Of a stretch of DNA of 5,959 nucleotides, positions 1 through 4,267 are shown in pieces. Numbering within the stretch: position 1 is the stretch's first letter; the number at the start of each line of letters is the position of its first letter. Where the stretch lies: the NCBI RefSeq assembly GCF_030292155.1, contig NZ_CP128157.1, positions 1-5,959 of the forward strand. The letters are read 5' to 3'. Position numbers and translations under genes: made by a program. The DNA comes from Bacillus sp. DX3.1 (GTDB lineage Bacteria > Bacillota > Bacilli > Bacillales > Bacillaceae_G). Under the pieces are notes generated by a model that saw nothing but the letters and a program-made list of their open reading frames with translations, was not told the DNA's origin and ran no database searches.

Positions 1-89
1 TCTTCCTACAGGCAATTATTCAGCAATATGGCCCTTTAGTTAAAGAAGATCCGAAAGGGTTGAATGCATATCCTATACATTATAGTTAA
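1..89 (+). CDS. Possible 3' end of an unidentified CDS (partial)
   Basis: The frame beginning at base 3 stays open for 28 codons and stops with TAA at 87-89. The other two frames stop at 37-43. The encoded tail has mixed composition, containing QYGPLVKEDPKG and ending PIHYS, and looks protein-like, but I do not recognise a family. Two intrinsic terminators follow on the same strand at 199-236 and 307-344, as expected after a gene end. The stretch is short enough to be open by chance. If the window is a complete circle, joining the ends gives only a short ORF with no ribosome binding site, which would argue against a real gene. Confidence 0.3.
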   Translation, partial: FLQAIIQQYGPLVKEDPKGLNAYPIHYS

Positions 90-198
90 CATAACGTCCT
101 ATTATCGGTAGCAAATAGTTTCATAGAATCCTTGTGTTTACAGGGGTTTTGTTTATATGTTTATGTATCTCGTATACAGGATTTTATACATGGCTGAT

Positions 199-236
199 AT
201 AGCGGGGATTCTAAGGATCCCCGCTATTCTTTTTTT
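199..236 (+). terminator. Intrinsic terminator
   Basis: A perfect 11-bp stem (ATAGCGGGGAT at 199-209 with ATCCCCGCTAT at 217-227) has a 7-nt loop and is followed by TCTTTTTTTG. The GC-rich stem and T run point to rho-independent termination of rightward transcription, probably from a gene left of the window or ending at 89. Confidence 0.8.
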
Positions 237-306
237 GAATAAAATCTTGCATACTCTTAGTGTGGTTTCTGATGAAGTGAGAACAAAAACAATAAGATAT
301 ACATTT

Positions 307-344
307 AAAAGGCCTCTCAGCTTGTCTGAGAGGCCTTTTTGTTC
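307..344 (+). terminator. Second tandem intrinsic terminator
   Basis: A perfect 14-bp stem (AAAAGGCCTCTCAG at 307-320 with CTGAGAGGCCTTTT at 326-339) has a 5-nt loop and continues into a T run. The A run on the 5' side means it could also act leftward. With the terminator at 199-236 it forms a tandem block insulating the mobilization genes from upstream transcription. Confidence 0.8.
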
Positions 345-468
345 TTTGGTGTTTTTGTATGAATAAGAAAATACAAATAGGTTAGAGATAAATCTGGAGC
401 GTTTGAGAGGTATATAACGAGTCTGAGTAATGTTGATTTTATAGAAAAAAAGAGGTGAAAAGTTAGGT
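345..468. other. Non-coding spacer, no gene seen
   Basis: No ORF with a ribosome binding site is visible between the tandem terminators and the inverted repeat at 469-512. The stretch is AT-rich without obvious repeats. The 90-198 spacer upstream of the first terminator is likewise empty apart from AT-rich, weakly promoter-like sequence. Confidence 0.6.
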
Positions 469-512
469 AGTATTACAGAAGTAAAAACTTAAATTTCTAC
501 TTCTGTAATACT
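469..512. repeat. 15-bp inverted repeat before the RHH gene promoter
   Basis: AGTATTACAGAAGTA (469-483) and TACTTCTGTAATACT (498-512) are perfectly complementary with a 14-nt loop. The right arm abuts the predicted -35 at 512-517 and is followed by TTGGGTTTT. It could be a weak AT-rich terminator or an operator for a dimeric regulator. The T run is interrupted by GGG, so a terminator role is uncertain. Confidence 0.6.
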
Positions 513-572
513 TGGGTTTTATGGTACTTAATGGTACAATTATATGTACTAAAAGGTACATGTTGGAGGTAC
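512..572 (+). promoter_or_regulatory. Promoter and phased GTAC operator array of the RHH gene
   Basis: A predicted -35 (TTGGGT, 512-517) and -10 (TACAAT, 535-540) are separated by 17 bp. GTAC cores lie at 524-527, 534-537, 546-549, 556-559 and 569-572, at intervals of 10, 12, 10 and 13 bp, about one helical turn. Two lie in AATGGTAC-like direct repeats; the pair at 546 and 556 forms a dyad (ATGTAC, GTACAT). The array covers the -10, the start region and the ribosome binding site (GGAGG 565-569). Ribbon-helix-helix proteins typically bind phased short repeats like these, so autorepression by the downstream gene is likely. Confidence 0.6.
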
Positions 573-576
573 TAAA

Positions 577-897
577 ATGGACAAAGAGAAAACGATTCAA
601 GTCAAGTTTACAGTGAATGAAGAACAGTATAAGAAGTTAGAAATATTGGCGAAGATGAGGGAGCTTTCAGTGCCACAGTTTTGTAAGTTGACTTCGTTAC
701 AAGTGAAGACACAACCAGCTAGACCGATTGTAGTAAATGATGAATATGTAATGCCAGAACCAGATGTGTTGCTGATGAAAGAAGTAGAAGAACGTTATAA
801 CGTAGAGAATCAATTTTTAAAAATAGATAAAGAGTTTAATGAACGATTATATGAATATGCAGTGAAACAACAAGAGCGAAGTAAAAACGATCAATAG
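577..897 (+). CDS. Ribbon-helix-helix DNA-binding protein, probable mobilization accessory or autorepressor
   Basis: This 106-aa protein starts at an ATG preceded by GGAGGT (565-570) with a 6-nt spacer. Residues 5-42 fit a ribbon-helix-helix fold: an alternating beta strand (KTIQVKFTV), a helix starting NEEQYKKLEILAKM, a turn (RELSV) and a second helix (PQFCKLTSL). The rest is acidic and probably helical, for oligomerization or partner contacts. Such proteins are seen as plasmid copy-number or mobilization repressors (CopG, MobC and TraY-like accessories). It lies just upstream of oriT and the relaxase on the same strand, and its promoter carries phased GTAC repeats, which suggests autoregulation and perhaps oriT binding. 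MobV relaxases often act without such a partner, so the mobilization role is inference. Confidence 0.75.
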   Translation: MDKEKTIQVKFTVNEEQYKKLEILAKMRELSVPQFCKLTSLQVKTQPARPIVVNDEYVMPEPDVLLMKEVEERYNVENQFLKIDKEFNERLYEYAVKQQERSKNDQ

Positions 898-911
898 AGA
901 TCTTTGCGTGT

Positions 912-966
912 GTTGGTCAATCAAAACGGACCTAGCGAAGCAAAGGGAGTATTTGACTTGACCAAC
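912..966. repeat. Inverted repeat with TAGCGA in its loop, candidate single-strand origin element
   Basis: GTTGGTCAA (912-920) pairs with TTGACCAAC (958-966). The 37-nt interval contains TAGCGA (933-938). A conserved TAGCG-type hexamer in a hairpin loop is described for ssoA-type lagging-strand origins of rolling-circle plasmids, and in pMV158-like plasmids sso elements lie near the mobilization region. The match is short, and no convincing RSB element is visible here. Confidence 0.3.
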
Positions 967-986
967 TACACTACACCCGAACCCTC

Positions 987-1151
987 TTGGCACTGAACAA
1001 ACCACCGTTTGTTCCTGCCAACCGGCGAGGGAGCCCCTCAAGGATTGAGGGGTTGGGGAGTTCGATTAATGGGGTCAAGGGGAAGGGTTCCCCTTGTAGG
1101 TTTGGACAAAGTCCAAGGTTTGGTTCGGCTTGCCGAACAGCCCCGTAGGGC
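987..1151. repeat. Array of consecutive hairpins upstream of oriT
   Basis: Six stem-loops follow one another: 987-1021 (TTGGCA and GAACAAAC with complements, CACC loop), 1034-1052 (CCCCTCAA, GGA loop), 1076-1096 (CAAGGGGAA, GGG loop), 1102-1116 (TTGGAC, AAA loop), 1123-1138 (GTTCGGC, TT loop) and 1140-1151 (GCCC, 4-nt loop). Apart from small bulges in the first, the stems are perfect. The island is much GC-richer than its surroundings and has no credible gene. This organisation suits folding of single-stranded DNA during transfer or rolling-circle replication, for example a primase or RNA polymerase loading site. Confidence 0.7.
1049..1082 (+). other. Potential intramolecular G-quadruplex
   Basis: Four runs of exactly four guanines lie at 1049-1052, 1055-1058, 1071-1074 and 1079-1082, with loops of 2, 12 and 4 nt. 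They overlap the hairpins at 1034-1052 and 1076-1096, so the quadruplex and hairpins would compete. The 12-nt loop is long, which lowers confidence. Confidence 0.4.
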
Positions 1152-1195
1152 ACACCTTTACGATAGTAAAGTATAGTGTGCTATACTTTACATGG
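1150..1195 (+). other. oriT: oriT of the MobV (pMV158/RSA) type with predicted nick at 1180/1181
   Basis: TAAAGTATAG (1167-1176), the loop TGTG (1177-1180) and CTATACTTTA (1181-1190), then CATGGAAG, closely match the RSA/oriT core of pMV158 and pUB110 as I remember it. There MobM cuts after TAGTGTG, so the nick is predicted between G1180 and C1181. An alternative fold pairs GCACAC (1150-1155) and CTTTAC (1156-1161) with GTAAAG (1166-1171) and GTGTGC (1176-1181). Such competing hairpins are known for this oriT type. The base after the nick is C rather than the usual T, which makes the dyad perfect. It lies 97 bases before the relaxase start. Confidence 0.88.
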
Positions 1196-1237
1196 AAGTC
1201 CACCGAAAAACAGGGATGAAGTCTATATACTTTATAT

Positions 1238-1267
1238 GGTTCTAGGGACTGATAAGGACGTAGAACC
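1238..1267 (+). repeat. Hairpin in the relaxase leader
   Basis: GGTTCTA (1238-1244) pairs with TAGAACC (1261-1267) around a 16-nt loop. It ends 7 nt before the AAGAGG ribosome binding site at 1275-1280, so it could affect relaxase translation or serve as an extra relaxase or accessory-protein site. Confidence 0.4.
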
Positions 1268-1286
1268 AAGGGAAAAGAGGTATGAA

Positions 1287-2522
1287 ATGAGTTTTGCAAT
1301 TTGTCGTATGCAGAAATTTAAAATGCGAGATGTAAAGGGAATTCAGATTCATAATCAGCGAGAAAAAGAGAGTCACACAAATCATGATATTGAGTCAGAA
1401 CGAACACAACTGAATTATGATTTACATAATGATGACCGCATTGATTATTTGAAAATGGTAAAAGACAAAATTGAACAGAATGTAGAAACCAATCGGGCGA
1501 TTCGCAAAGATGCGGTTGTAATGTGTGAGTTTGTGGTGACAAGCGATAAAGAATTTTTTGATGTGTTAAATATGGTTGATCCAGCTCAACAAAAAGTATT
1601 TTTTAAAGAAGCGTACAGTTTTTTAAAAGATAGATACGGTGAGCGTAATATTGTACATGCAGCAGTACATTTGGATGAGAAAACACCTCATATGCATGTT
1701 GGAATGGTTCCAGTAACTGAAGAGAATAAATTATCAGCGAAACAGATTTTTAACCGAAAAGAATTAGTTTCGCTCCAGGATGATTTTCATGCTCATATGG
1801 TGGAAAAAGGATTTTATTTAGAGCGTGGTGTATCGAGTGATAAAAAACATGTAGAAATACGAAAGTTCAAAGCTATGACGGCAAAAGAAGAAATAAAAAT
1901 TTTAGAAACAGACATTAGACAATGTTTACAGAAAAAAGAAGTAGTAAATAAGCAAATGGAGCAATTAGAATCTCGTTTGAATCAATTACAAAATGCAGTG
2001 AAATCAACAAATAACGTCGATAAGATCGAAGTTAAACACAAGGGTGGTATCTTACGCTCTAAAACCGTTGAAATGAGCGTAGAAGACTTTGAGGAAATCA
2101 AAACTAAGGCAAAGGCATCAGAAGCCTTTAAACGTGAAAATATGACGTTACATCGCAAGAATGAAGCGCTACAAGCGAGTAATACAGATTTACATACAAC
2201 AGTGAAGCGTTTGGAAAAAGAAAATGAAGAGTTGAAGCCGTATAAGGGTAAATTTGAACGTTTAGCAAAATTAATTGATGAGATGGATAAATTTTATGAG
2301 AAATTTATTCCAAAAGAGATGCCTAAATTCCATGAGATTATTGGTTTTTGTAAGAGAAAAGTAAATGCATCTATGAATAGATTTAGTTCTCTTAGGTATT
2401 CAGAAGAAAGATTGAATGAACATGAGAAAAGAGGATATGAAACAGCATCAAAGTTTCTTGAAAATCAACGAAAAGAACAAAAACAACAAAGAAAAGAACG
2501 TGGAAATGAAAGAGGACTTTGA
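1287..2522 (+). CDS. mob: MobV-family plasmid mobilization relaxase (Mob/Pre)
   Basis: This 411-aa protein nicks oriT and stays attached to the 5' end, piloting the strand through a helper conjugation system. The N-terminus (MSFAICRMQKFK) is typical of the family. Motif I contains HNQREKESHTNHDI with His22, matching the catalytic H22 of MobM, and NYDL follows at 43-46. NRAIRKDAVV lies at 69-78. The metal-binding motif HLDEKTPHMH is at 128-137, giving His128, His135 and His137. Residues from about 200 to 370 are largely charged coiled coil, and the tail is rich in Gln, Lys and Arg. It is shorter than MobM (about 494 aa) but the nuclease domain looks intact. ATG 1287 was chosen because AAGAGG lies 6 nt upstream and the family N-terminus begins there. 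An in-frame GTG at 1176 would put 37 extra residues across oriT. Confidence 0.95.
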   Translation: MSFAICRMQKFKMRDVKGIQIHNQREKESHTNHDIESERTQLNYDLHNDDRIDYLKMVKDKIEQNVETNRAIRKDAVVMCEFVVTSDKEFFDVLNMVDPAQQKVFFKEAYSFLKDRYGERNIVHAAVHLDEKTPHMHVGMVPVTEENKLSAKQIFNRKELVSLQDDFHAHMVEKGFYLERGVSSDKKHVEIRKFKAMTAKEEIKILETDIRQCLQKKEVVNKQMEQLESRLNQLQNAVKSTNNVDKIEVKHKGGILRSKTVEMSVEDFEEIKTKAKASEAFKRENMTLHRKNEALQASNTDLHTTVKRLEKENEELKPYKGKFERLAKLIDEMDKFYEKFIPKEMPKFHEIIGFCKRKVNASMNRFSSLRYSEERLNEHEKRGYETASKFLENQRKEQKQQRKERGNERGL

Positions 2523-2536
2523 TAGGAGGATTATCA

Positions 2537-2734
2537 ATGAAAAAGCTAAAGAGAAATGCAATTCAATGCCGAAAATGTGGTGATGTAATTGAATCTAAAT
2601 TTACACATGATTTTAAGTGTTGTTCGTGTGGATCAGTGGGAGTAGATGGTGGTTTGGAGTATGCTCGTATGCAAGGGAATTTGGAAAATATCATTGAGTT
2701 ACATGAATTTGAGGAAAAGGAAGGACAGGCATGA
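2537..2734 (+). CDS. Small zinc-ribbon protein (DUF7695-like)
   Basis: This 65-aa protein starts at ATG 2537, 7 nt after AGGAGG (2524-2529). An in-frame TTG at 2519 lacks a comparable site. It lies 14 nt after the relaxase stop, so the two are probably co-transcribed. Cys11 and Cys14 (CRKC) and Cys28/29 and Cys31 (CCSC) form a CxxC...CxC zinc knuckle, followed by GxxxVDGGLEYARMQGN and an acidic tail. Similar short Bacillus proteins begin KRNAIQCxKCGDVIES and carry a VDGG motif, which I recall as DUF7695 proteins of unknown function. Its role is unknown. The position between the relaxase and replication genes allows a nucleic-acid-binding accessory role, but that is conjecture. Confidence 0.85.
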   Translation: MKKLKRNAIQCRKCGDVIESKFTHDFKCCSCGSVGVDGGLEYARMQGNLENIIELHEFEEKEGQA

Positions 2735-2738
2735 TAAA
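2709..2738 (+). promoter_or_regulatory. Candidate promoter for the replication gene leader
   Basis: TTGAGG (2709-2714) and GATAAA (2733-2738) are 18 bp apart, each matching 4 of 6 consensus bases. Transcription would start near 2746, so the whole structured leader would precede the gene at 2913. The site lies inside the end of the zinc-ribbon gene. It is a weak match, and read-through from the relaxase operon is an alternative. Confidence 0.35.
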
Positions 2739-2816
2739 ATAAAAACGAGCCATGCGGCTAACATGGCTCGTTCTAAAGGGTATTTCAGCAAAAATACCTA
2801 AAACTTAATCATCTGT
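2733..2816 (-). ncRNA. Candidate antisense RNA to the replication gene leader
   Basis: On the minus strand an 11-bp perfect stem (2744-2754 with 2762-2772) is followed by TTTTTATTTTA, an intrinsic terminator. No minus-strand gene lies upstream, so it would end a non-coding transcript. A GATAAT -10 (complement of 2823-2828) would start an RNA near 2816, about 80 nt long and carrying two hairpins, the first from 2779-2798. Two-hairpin antisense RNAs that terminate in the rep leader control copy number in pT181 and Inc18 plasmids. The -35 is poor, so the promoter call is weak. Confidence 0.45.
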
Positions 2817-2878
2817 TTATAGATTATCATAATTTTATTATTAGGGTAATACCCGAATTATGATTTTTGGTATTTTTG
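2778..2878 (+). promoter_or_regulatory. Probable attenuator in the replication gene leader
   Basis: GGTATTT (2779-2785) pairs with AAATACC (2792-2798). GGGTATT (2778-2784) can instead pair with AATACCC (2848-2854), inside the terminator-like hairpin. CAAAAATACC (2789-2798) can also pair, 10 bp perfectly, with GGTATTTTTG (2869-2878). The terminator-like hairpin is ATCATAATT (2826-2834) with AATTATGAT (2856-2864), then a run of five T. These mutually exclusive pairings resemble transcription attenuation of plasmid rep genes. Confidence 0.55.
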
Positions 2879-2884
2879 TTGGTG

Positions 2885-2903
2885 CTCGTAATAACGAGAG
2901 GAG
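2885..2903 (+). promoter_or_regulatory. Hairpin touching the ribosome binding site of the replication gene
   Basis: CTCGT (2885-2889) pairs with ACGAG (2894-2898), and the stem runs into GAGGAG (2898-2903), 9 nt before the ATG. An alternative pairing of GCTC (2884-2887) with GAGC (2901-2904) would hide the ribosome binding site. This suggests translational control in addition to attenuation. Confidence 0.4.
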
Positions 2904-2912
2904 CAACAACAC

Positions 2913-3533
2913 ATGACAAAAAATATTATTAACTTTGGACAAGCTGAAGAAAAAGCGAGAAAACGAGATTTAGAGATTGAGCAAAAACAATTTGAAGAAG
3001 AACATCATGGGATGGATCAAGACGCAGTAGATGAAGCTTTAAAGGTGTTAAGTAAGGCTACTGGTGGTAAAGAGATTTACATAGGCACTAAAAAGAGTCC
3101 TCAATCGAAAGTGAGGTTTGCTCAATCAATGCAAGAGAATCTAGGCTATTTGTATAAGCAAAAATATTTAACAGATAGGGAGAAGATTTTTTTAACTGAA
3201 ATAATCCCTTATATTGCTTTTTCTAGTAATTGTATTGTTCTTGATATTAAAGTGAAAAACCCTGTACCCGCAAATATTACAGAGATTGCAAAATTAATAG
3301 ATGCTTCTAGACAACCTACAAGTACAGTAATCAATTCTTTAGTTAAAAAAGGAATTTTATTTAAAGGTGATTCAGGCGTTGAAGGAAATAATGCTAAGGC
3401 TTATGCAGTATTTATTAATCCTCATGTGGTTTATGCAGGAGATAAGGACAATGTAAATGAAGCATTAAAAGTTATGTTTTATAAAGCTATGAAGATGCCT
3501 ATTTTAAAGGATTTACCTAATAAGTTTTTTTGA
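2913..3533 (+). CDS. Winged-helix protein, probable plasmid replication initiator (MarR/RepL-like)
   Basis: This 206-aa protein has an ATG 9 nt after GAGGAG. Residues 10-35 are charged and probably helical. Residues 85-110 (YLTDREKIFLTEIIPYIAF) lead into a winged helix-turn-helix at about 121-165: ITEIAKLIDASR, then PTSTVINSLVKKGILF as the recognition helix, and a wing around GDSGVEGNNAKAYAVF. The tail INPHVVYAGDKDNVNEAL with PILKDLPNKFF is a pattern I associate with Bacillus plasmid proteins labelled MarR-like or RepL-like. No other gene in the window resembles a known Rep family, and this one has an attenuator-like leader upstream and an origin-like palindrome downstream, so I infer a replication initiator. 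A plasmid-encoded transcription regulator remains possible. Confidence 0.6.
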   Translation: MTKNIINFGQAEEKARKRDLEIEQKQFEEEHHGMDQDAVDEALKVLSKATGGKEIYIGTKKSPQSKVRFAQSMQENLGYLYKQKYLTDREKIFLTEIIPYIAFSSNCIVLDIKVKNPVPANITEIAKLIDASRQPTSTVINSLVKKGILFKGDSGVEGNNAKAYAVFINPHVVYAGDKDNVNEALKVMFYKAMKMPILKDLPNKFF

Positions 3534-3540
3534 AAATATT

Positions 3541-3575
3541 AATCGTAGTTATCAAATCGATAACTACGATTTTTT
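3541..3575 (+). terminator. Intrinsic terminator of the replication gene
   Basis: A perfect 13-bp stem (AATCGTAGTTATC at 3541-3553 with GATAACTACGATT at 3559-3571) has a 5-nt loop and ends in a run of six T. It begins 8 nt after the stop codon at 3531-3533. Confidence 0.85.
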
Positions 3576-3579
3576 ATTA

Positions 3580-3633
3580 TTTCGTGTGTCACAAATATGT
3601 GACACACGTGTCACATATTTGTGACACACGAAA
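3580..3633. repeat. 54-bp near-perfect palindrome of two GTGTCAC dyads
   Basis: The arms at 3580-3605 and 3608-3633 are perfectly complementary over 26 bp around a 2-nt centre (AC). Each arm holds its own dyad: GTGTCACAAATATGTGACAC (3586-3605) and GTGTCACATATTTGTGACAC (3608-3627), 22 bp apart centre to centre, about two helical turns. It lies just after the replication gene's terminator and before an AT-rich stretch. It could be a double operator or iteron pair for the winged-helix protein, a cruciform, or a recombination site. Confidence 0.75.
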
Positions 3634-3715
3634 ATCTTTAAAAACACTGATATATCAACATTTTTTACACTTTTAAAAGTCTCTCTCTTCTCACTCTATA
3701 TATATAGGGTTAAAA
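3634..3715. other. AT-rich stretch, candidate DNA unwinding region
   Basis: This gene-free stretch is very AT-rich, with a TGATATATCA palindrome (3648-3657), a pyrimidine-rich run (CTCTCTCTTCTC around 3681-3692) and a TATATATATA run near 3698-3707. With the adjoining palindrome it resembles the AT-rich part of a plasmid origin. Confidence 0.35.
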
Positions 3716-3966
3716 GTTCCGAAAGGAACAGGTAGTATTTTTTGAGAACCCCATTCAAAAAATCTCCACCTTGTCCGCTTTGCTCCCTCCTTGCAAAACT
3801 TTTTTCGGCTGGTTTTTGACTTTCGCCAAGCCGAACAGACCAAAAACGAGGTTAAGTTGCTCGACTTGGACCAGCAATTGTACCAGCCGAACCACCCAGT
3901 TTTATCGATCTAAGCGATAAGCTTACTCTATATTCAGTTACGTTAAGTTCTTAGGGGCTAGCCCCT
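3716..3966. repeat. Hairpin-rich non-coding island, possible single-strand origin
   Basis: Stem-loops include GTTCC/GGAAC (3716-3729, GAAA loop), ATTTTTTGA/TCAAAAAAT (3737-3763), TTCGGCTGG with a bulged complement (3804-3835), TTGCT/AGCAA (3857-3877), TTATCG/CGATAA (3902-3920) and a 14-bp palindrome AGGGGCTAGCCCCT (3953-3966). No ORF with a ribosome binding site is present. Structured, GC-richer islands like this are typical of single-strand origins. A TTTTTTCGGC stretch (3800-3809) faintly resembles part of the RSB element of ssoA, too weakly for a firm call. Confidence 0.4.
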
Positions 3967-4029
3967 CGCTTCGCTTCACCCCAGCCTTCACCATTCCACC
4001 CAAAAACAAGGGGGAAAACCACACTAAGC
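3967..4029. other. Non-coding spacer, nothing recognised
   Basis: The C-rich stretch between the palindrome at 3953-3966 and the leftward terminator has no ORF, ribosome binding site or strong repeat that I can support. Confidence 0.6.
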
Positions 4030-4067
4030 AAAAAATAAAATAAGCCATCCATTCGGACAACTTATTT
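4030..4067 (-). terminator. Leftward terminator after the small membrane peptide
   Basis: On the minus strand AAATAAG (complement of 4061-4067) pairs with CTTATTT (complement of 4038-4044), with an inner TCC/GGA pairing, followed by TATTTTTTG. The stem is imperfect but lies 33 nt after the stop of the minus-strand peptide gene at 4100. Confidence 0.6.
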
Positions 4068-4099
4068 ACATAATTTTTGTTATCGGGAGTTAGGTTTCT

Positions 4100-4201
4100 T
4101 TAGTTGAATGGGAATGTTTTGATCCAGTAGAAGAATGCAAAACCTCCAGCTACAAATAAAGCAGCTAAAATGAATGTTAATAGAGGTATTTTATTTTTCA
4201 T
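4100..4201 (-). CDS. Small single-pass membrane peptide (33 aa)
   Basis: The minus strand encodes a 33-aa peptide starting MKNKIPLLTFILAALFVAGG and ending WIKTFPFN. The ATG (4201-4199) follows GGAGG with an 8-nt spacer, a strong ribosome binding site. A short basic N-terminus is followed by about 20 hydrophobic residues (5-25), giving one membrane helix, and a short polar end. A terminator at 4030-4067 closes the unit and another at 4268-4295 separates it from the upstream gene, so it is probably transcribed on its own. I do not recognise the family. Small hydrophobic peptides on plasmids can be toxins, membrane-protein partners or cargo; nothing here decides between these. Confidence 0.65.
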   Translation of the reverse strand: MKNKIPLLTFILAALFVAGGFAFFYWIKTFPFN

Positions 4202-4267
4202 ACTTTTTCCTCCAATGATTTAATCTTAAGCTAATTTAGTTCACATAAAATCCGTTATGGGTACTGA

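Noticed and set aside
157..366. 69-codon ORF on the plus strand
   Set aside because: It runs through two intrinsic terminators, has no ribosome binding site and has no recognisable protein features.
1176..1286. 37-residue N-terminal extension of the relaxase from a GTG at 1176
   Set aside because: It begins inside the oriT dyad, has no ribosome binding site and does not resemble family N-termini. The start at 1287 has a good site and places the catalytic His at 22 as in MobM.
847..1299. Three overlapping minus-strand ORFs of 60-74 codons
   Set aside because: They lie over hairpins, oriT and parts of the RHH and relaxase genes, and show no ribosome binding sites or protein-like features.
1318..1542. 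Minus-strand ORF of 74 codons
   Set aside because: It is a shadow of the relaxase catalytic region, which has clear family motifs on the plus strand.
2519..2536. TTG start at 2519 for the zinc-ribbon protein
   Set aside because: It overlaps the relaxase stop and would bury the strong AGGAGG inside the gene. ATG 2537 has ideal spacing and the family-like KRNAIQC start.
3580..3633. Reading the 54-bp palindrome as a CRISPR repeat or an insertion-sequence end
   Set aside because: There is a single copy with no regular spacers, no transposase gene and no visible target duplication.
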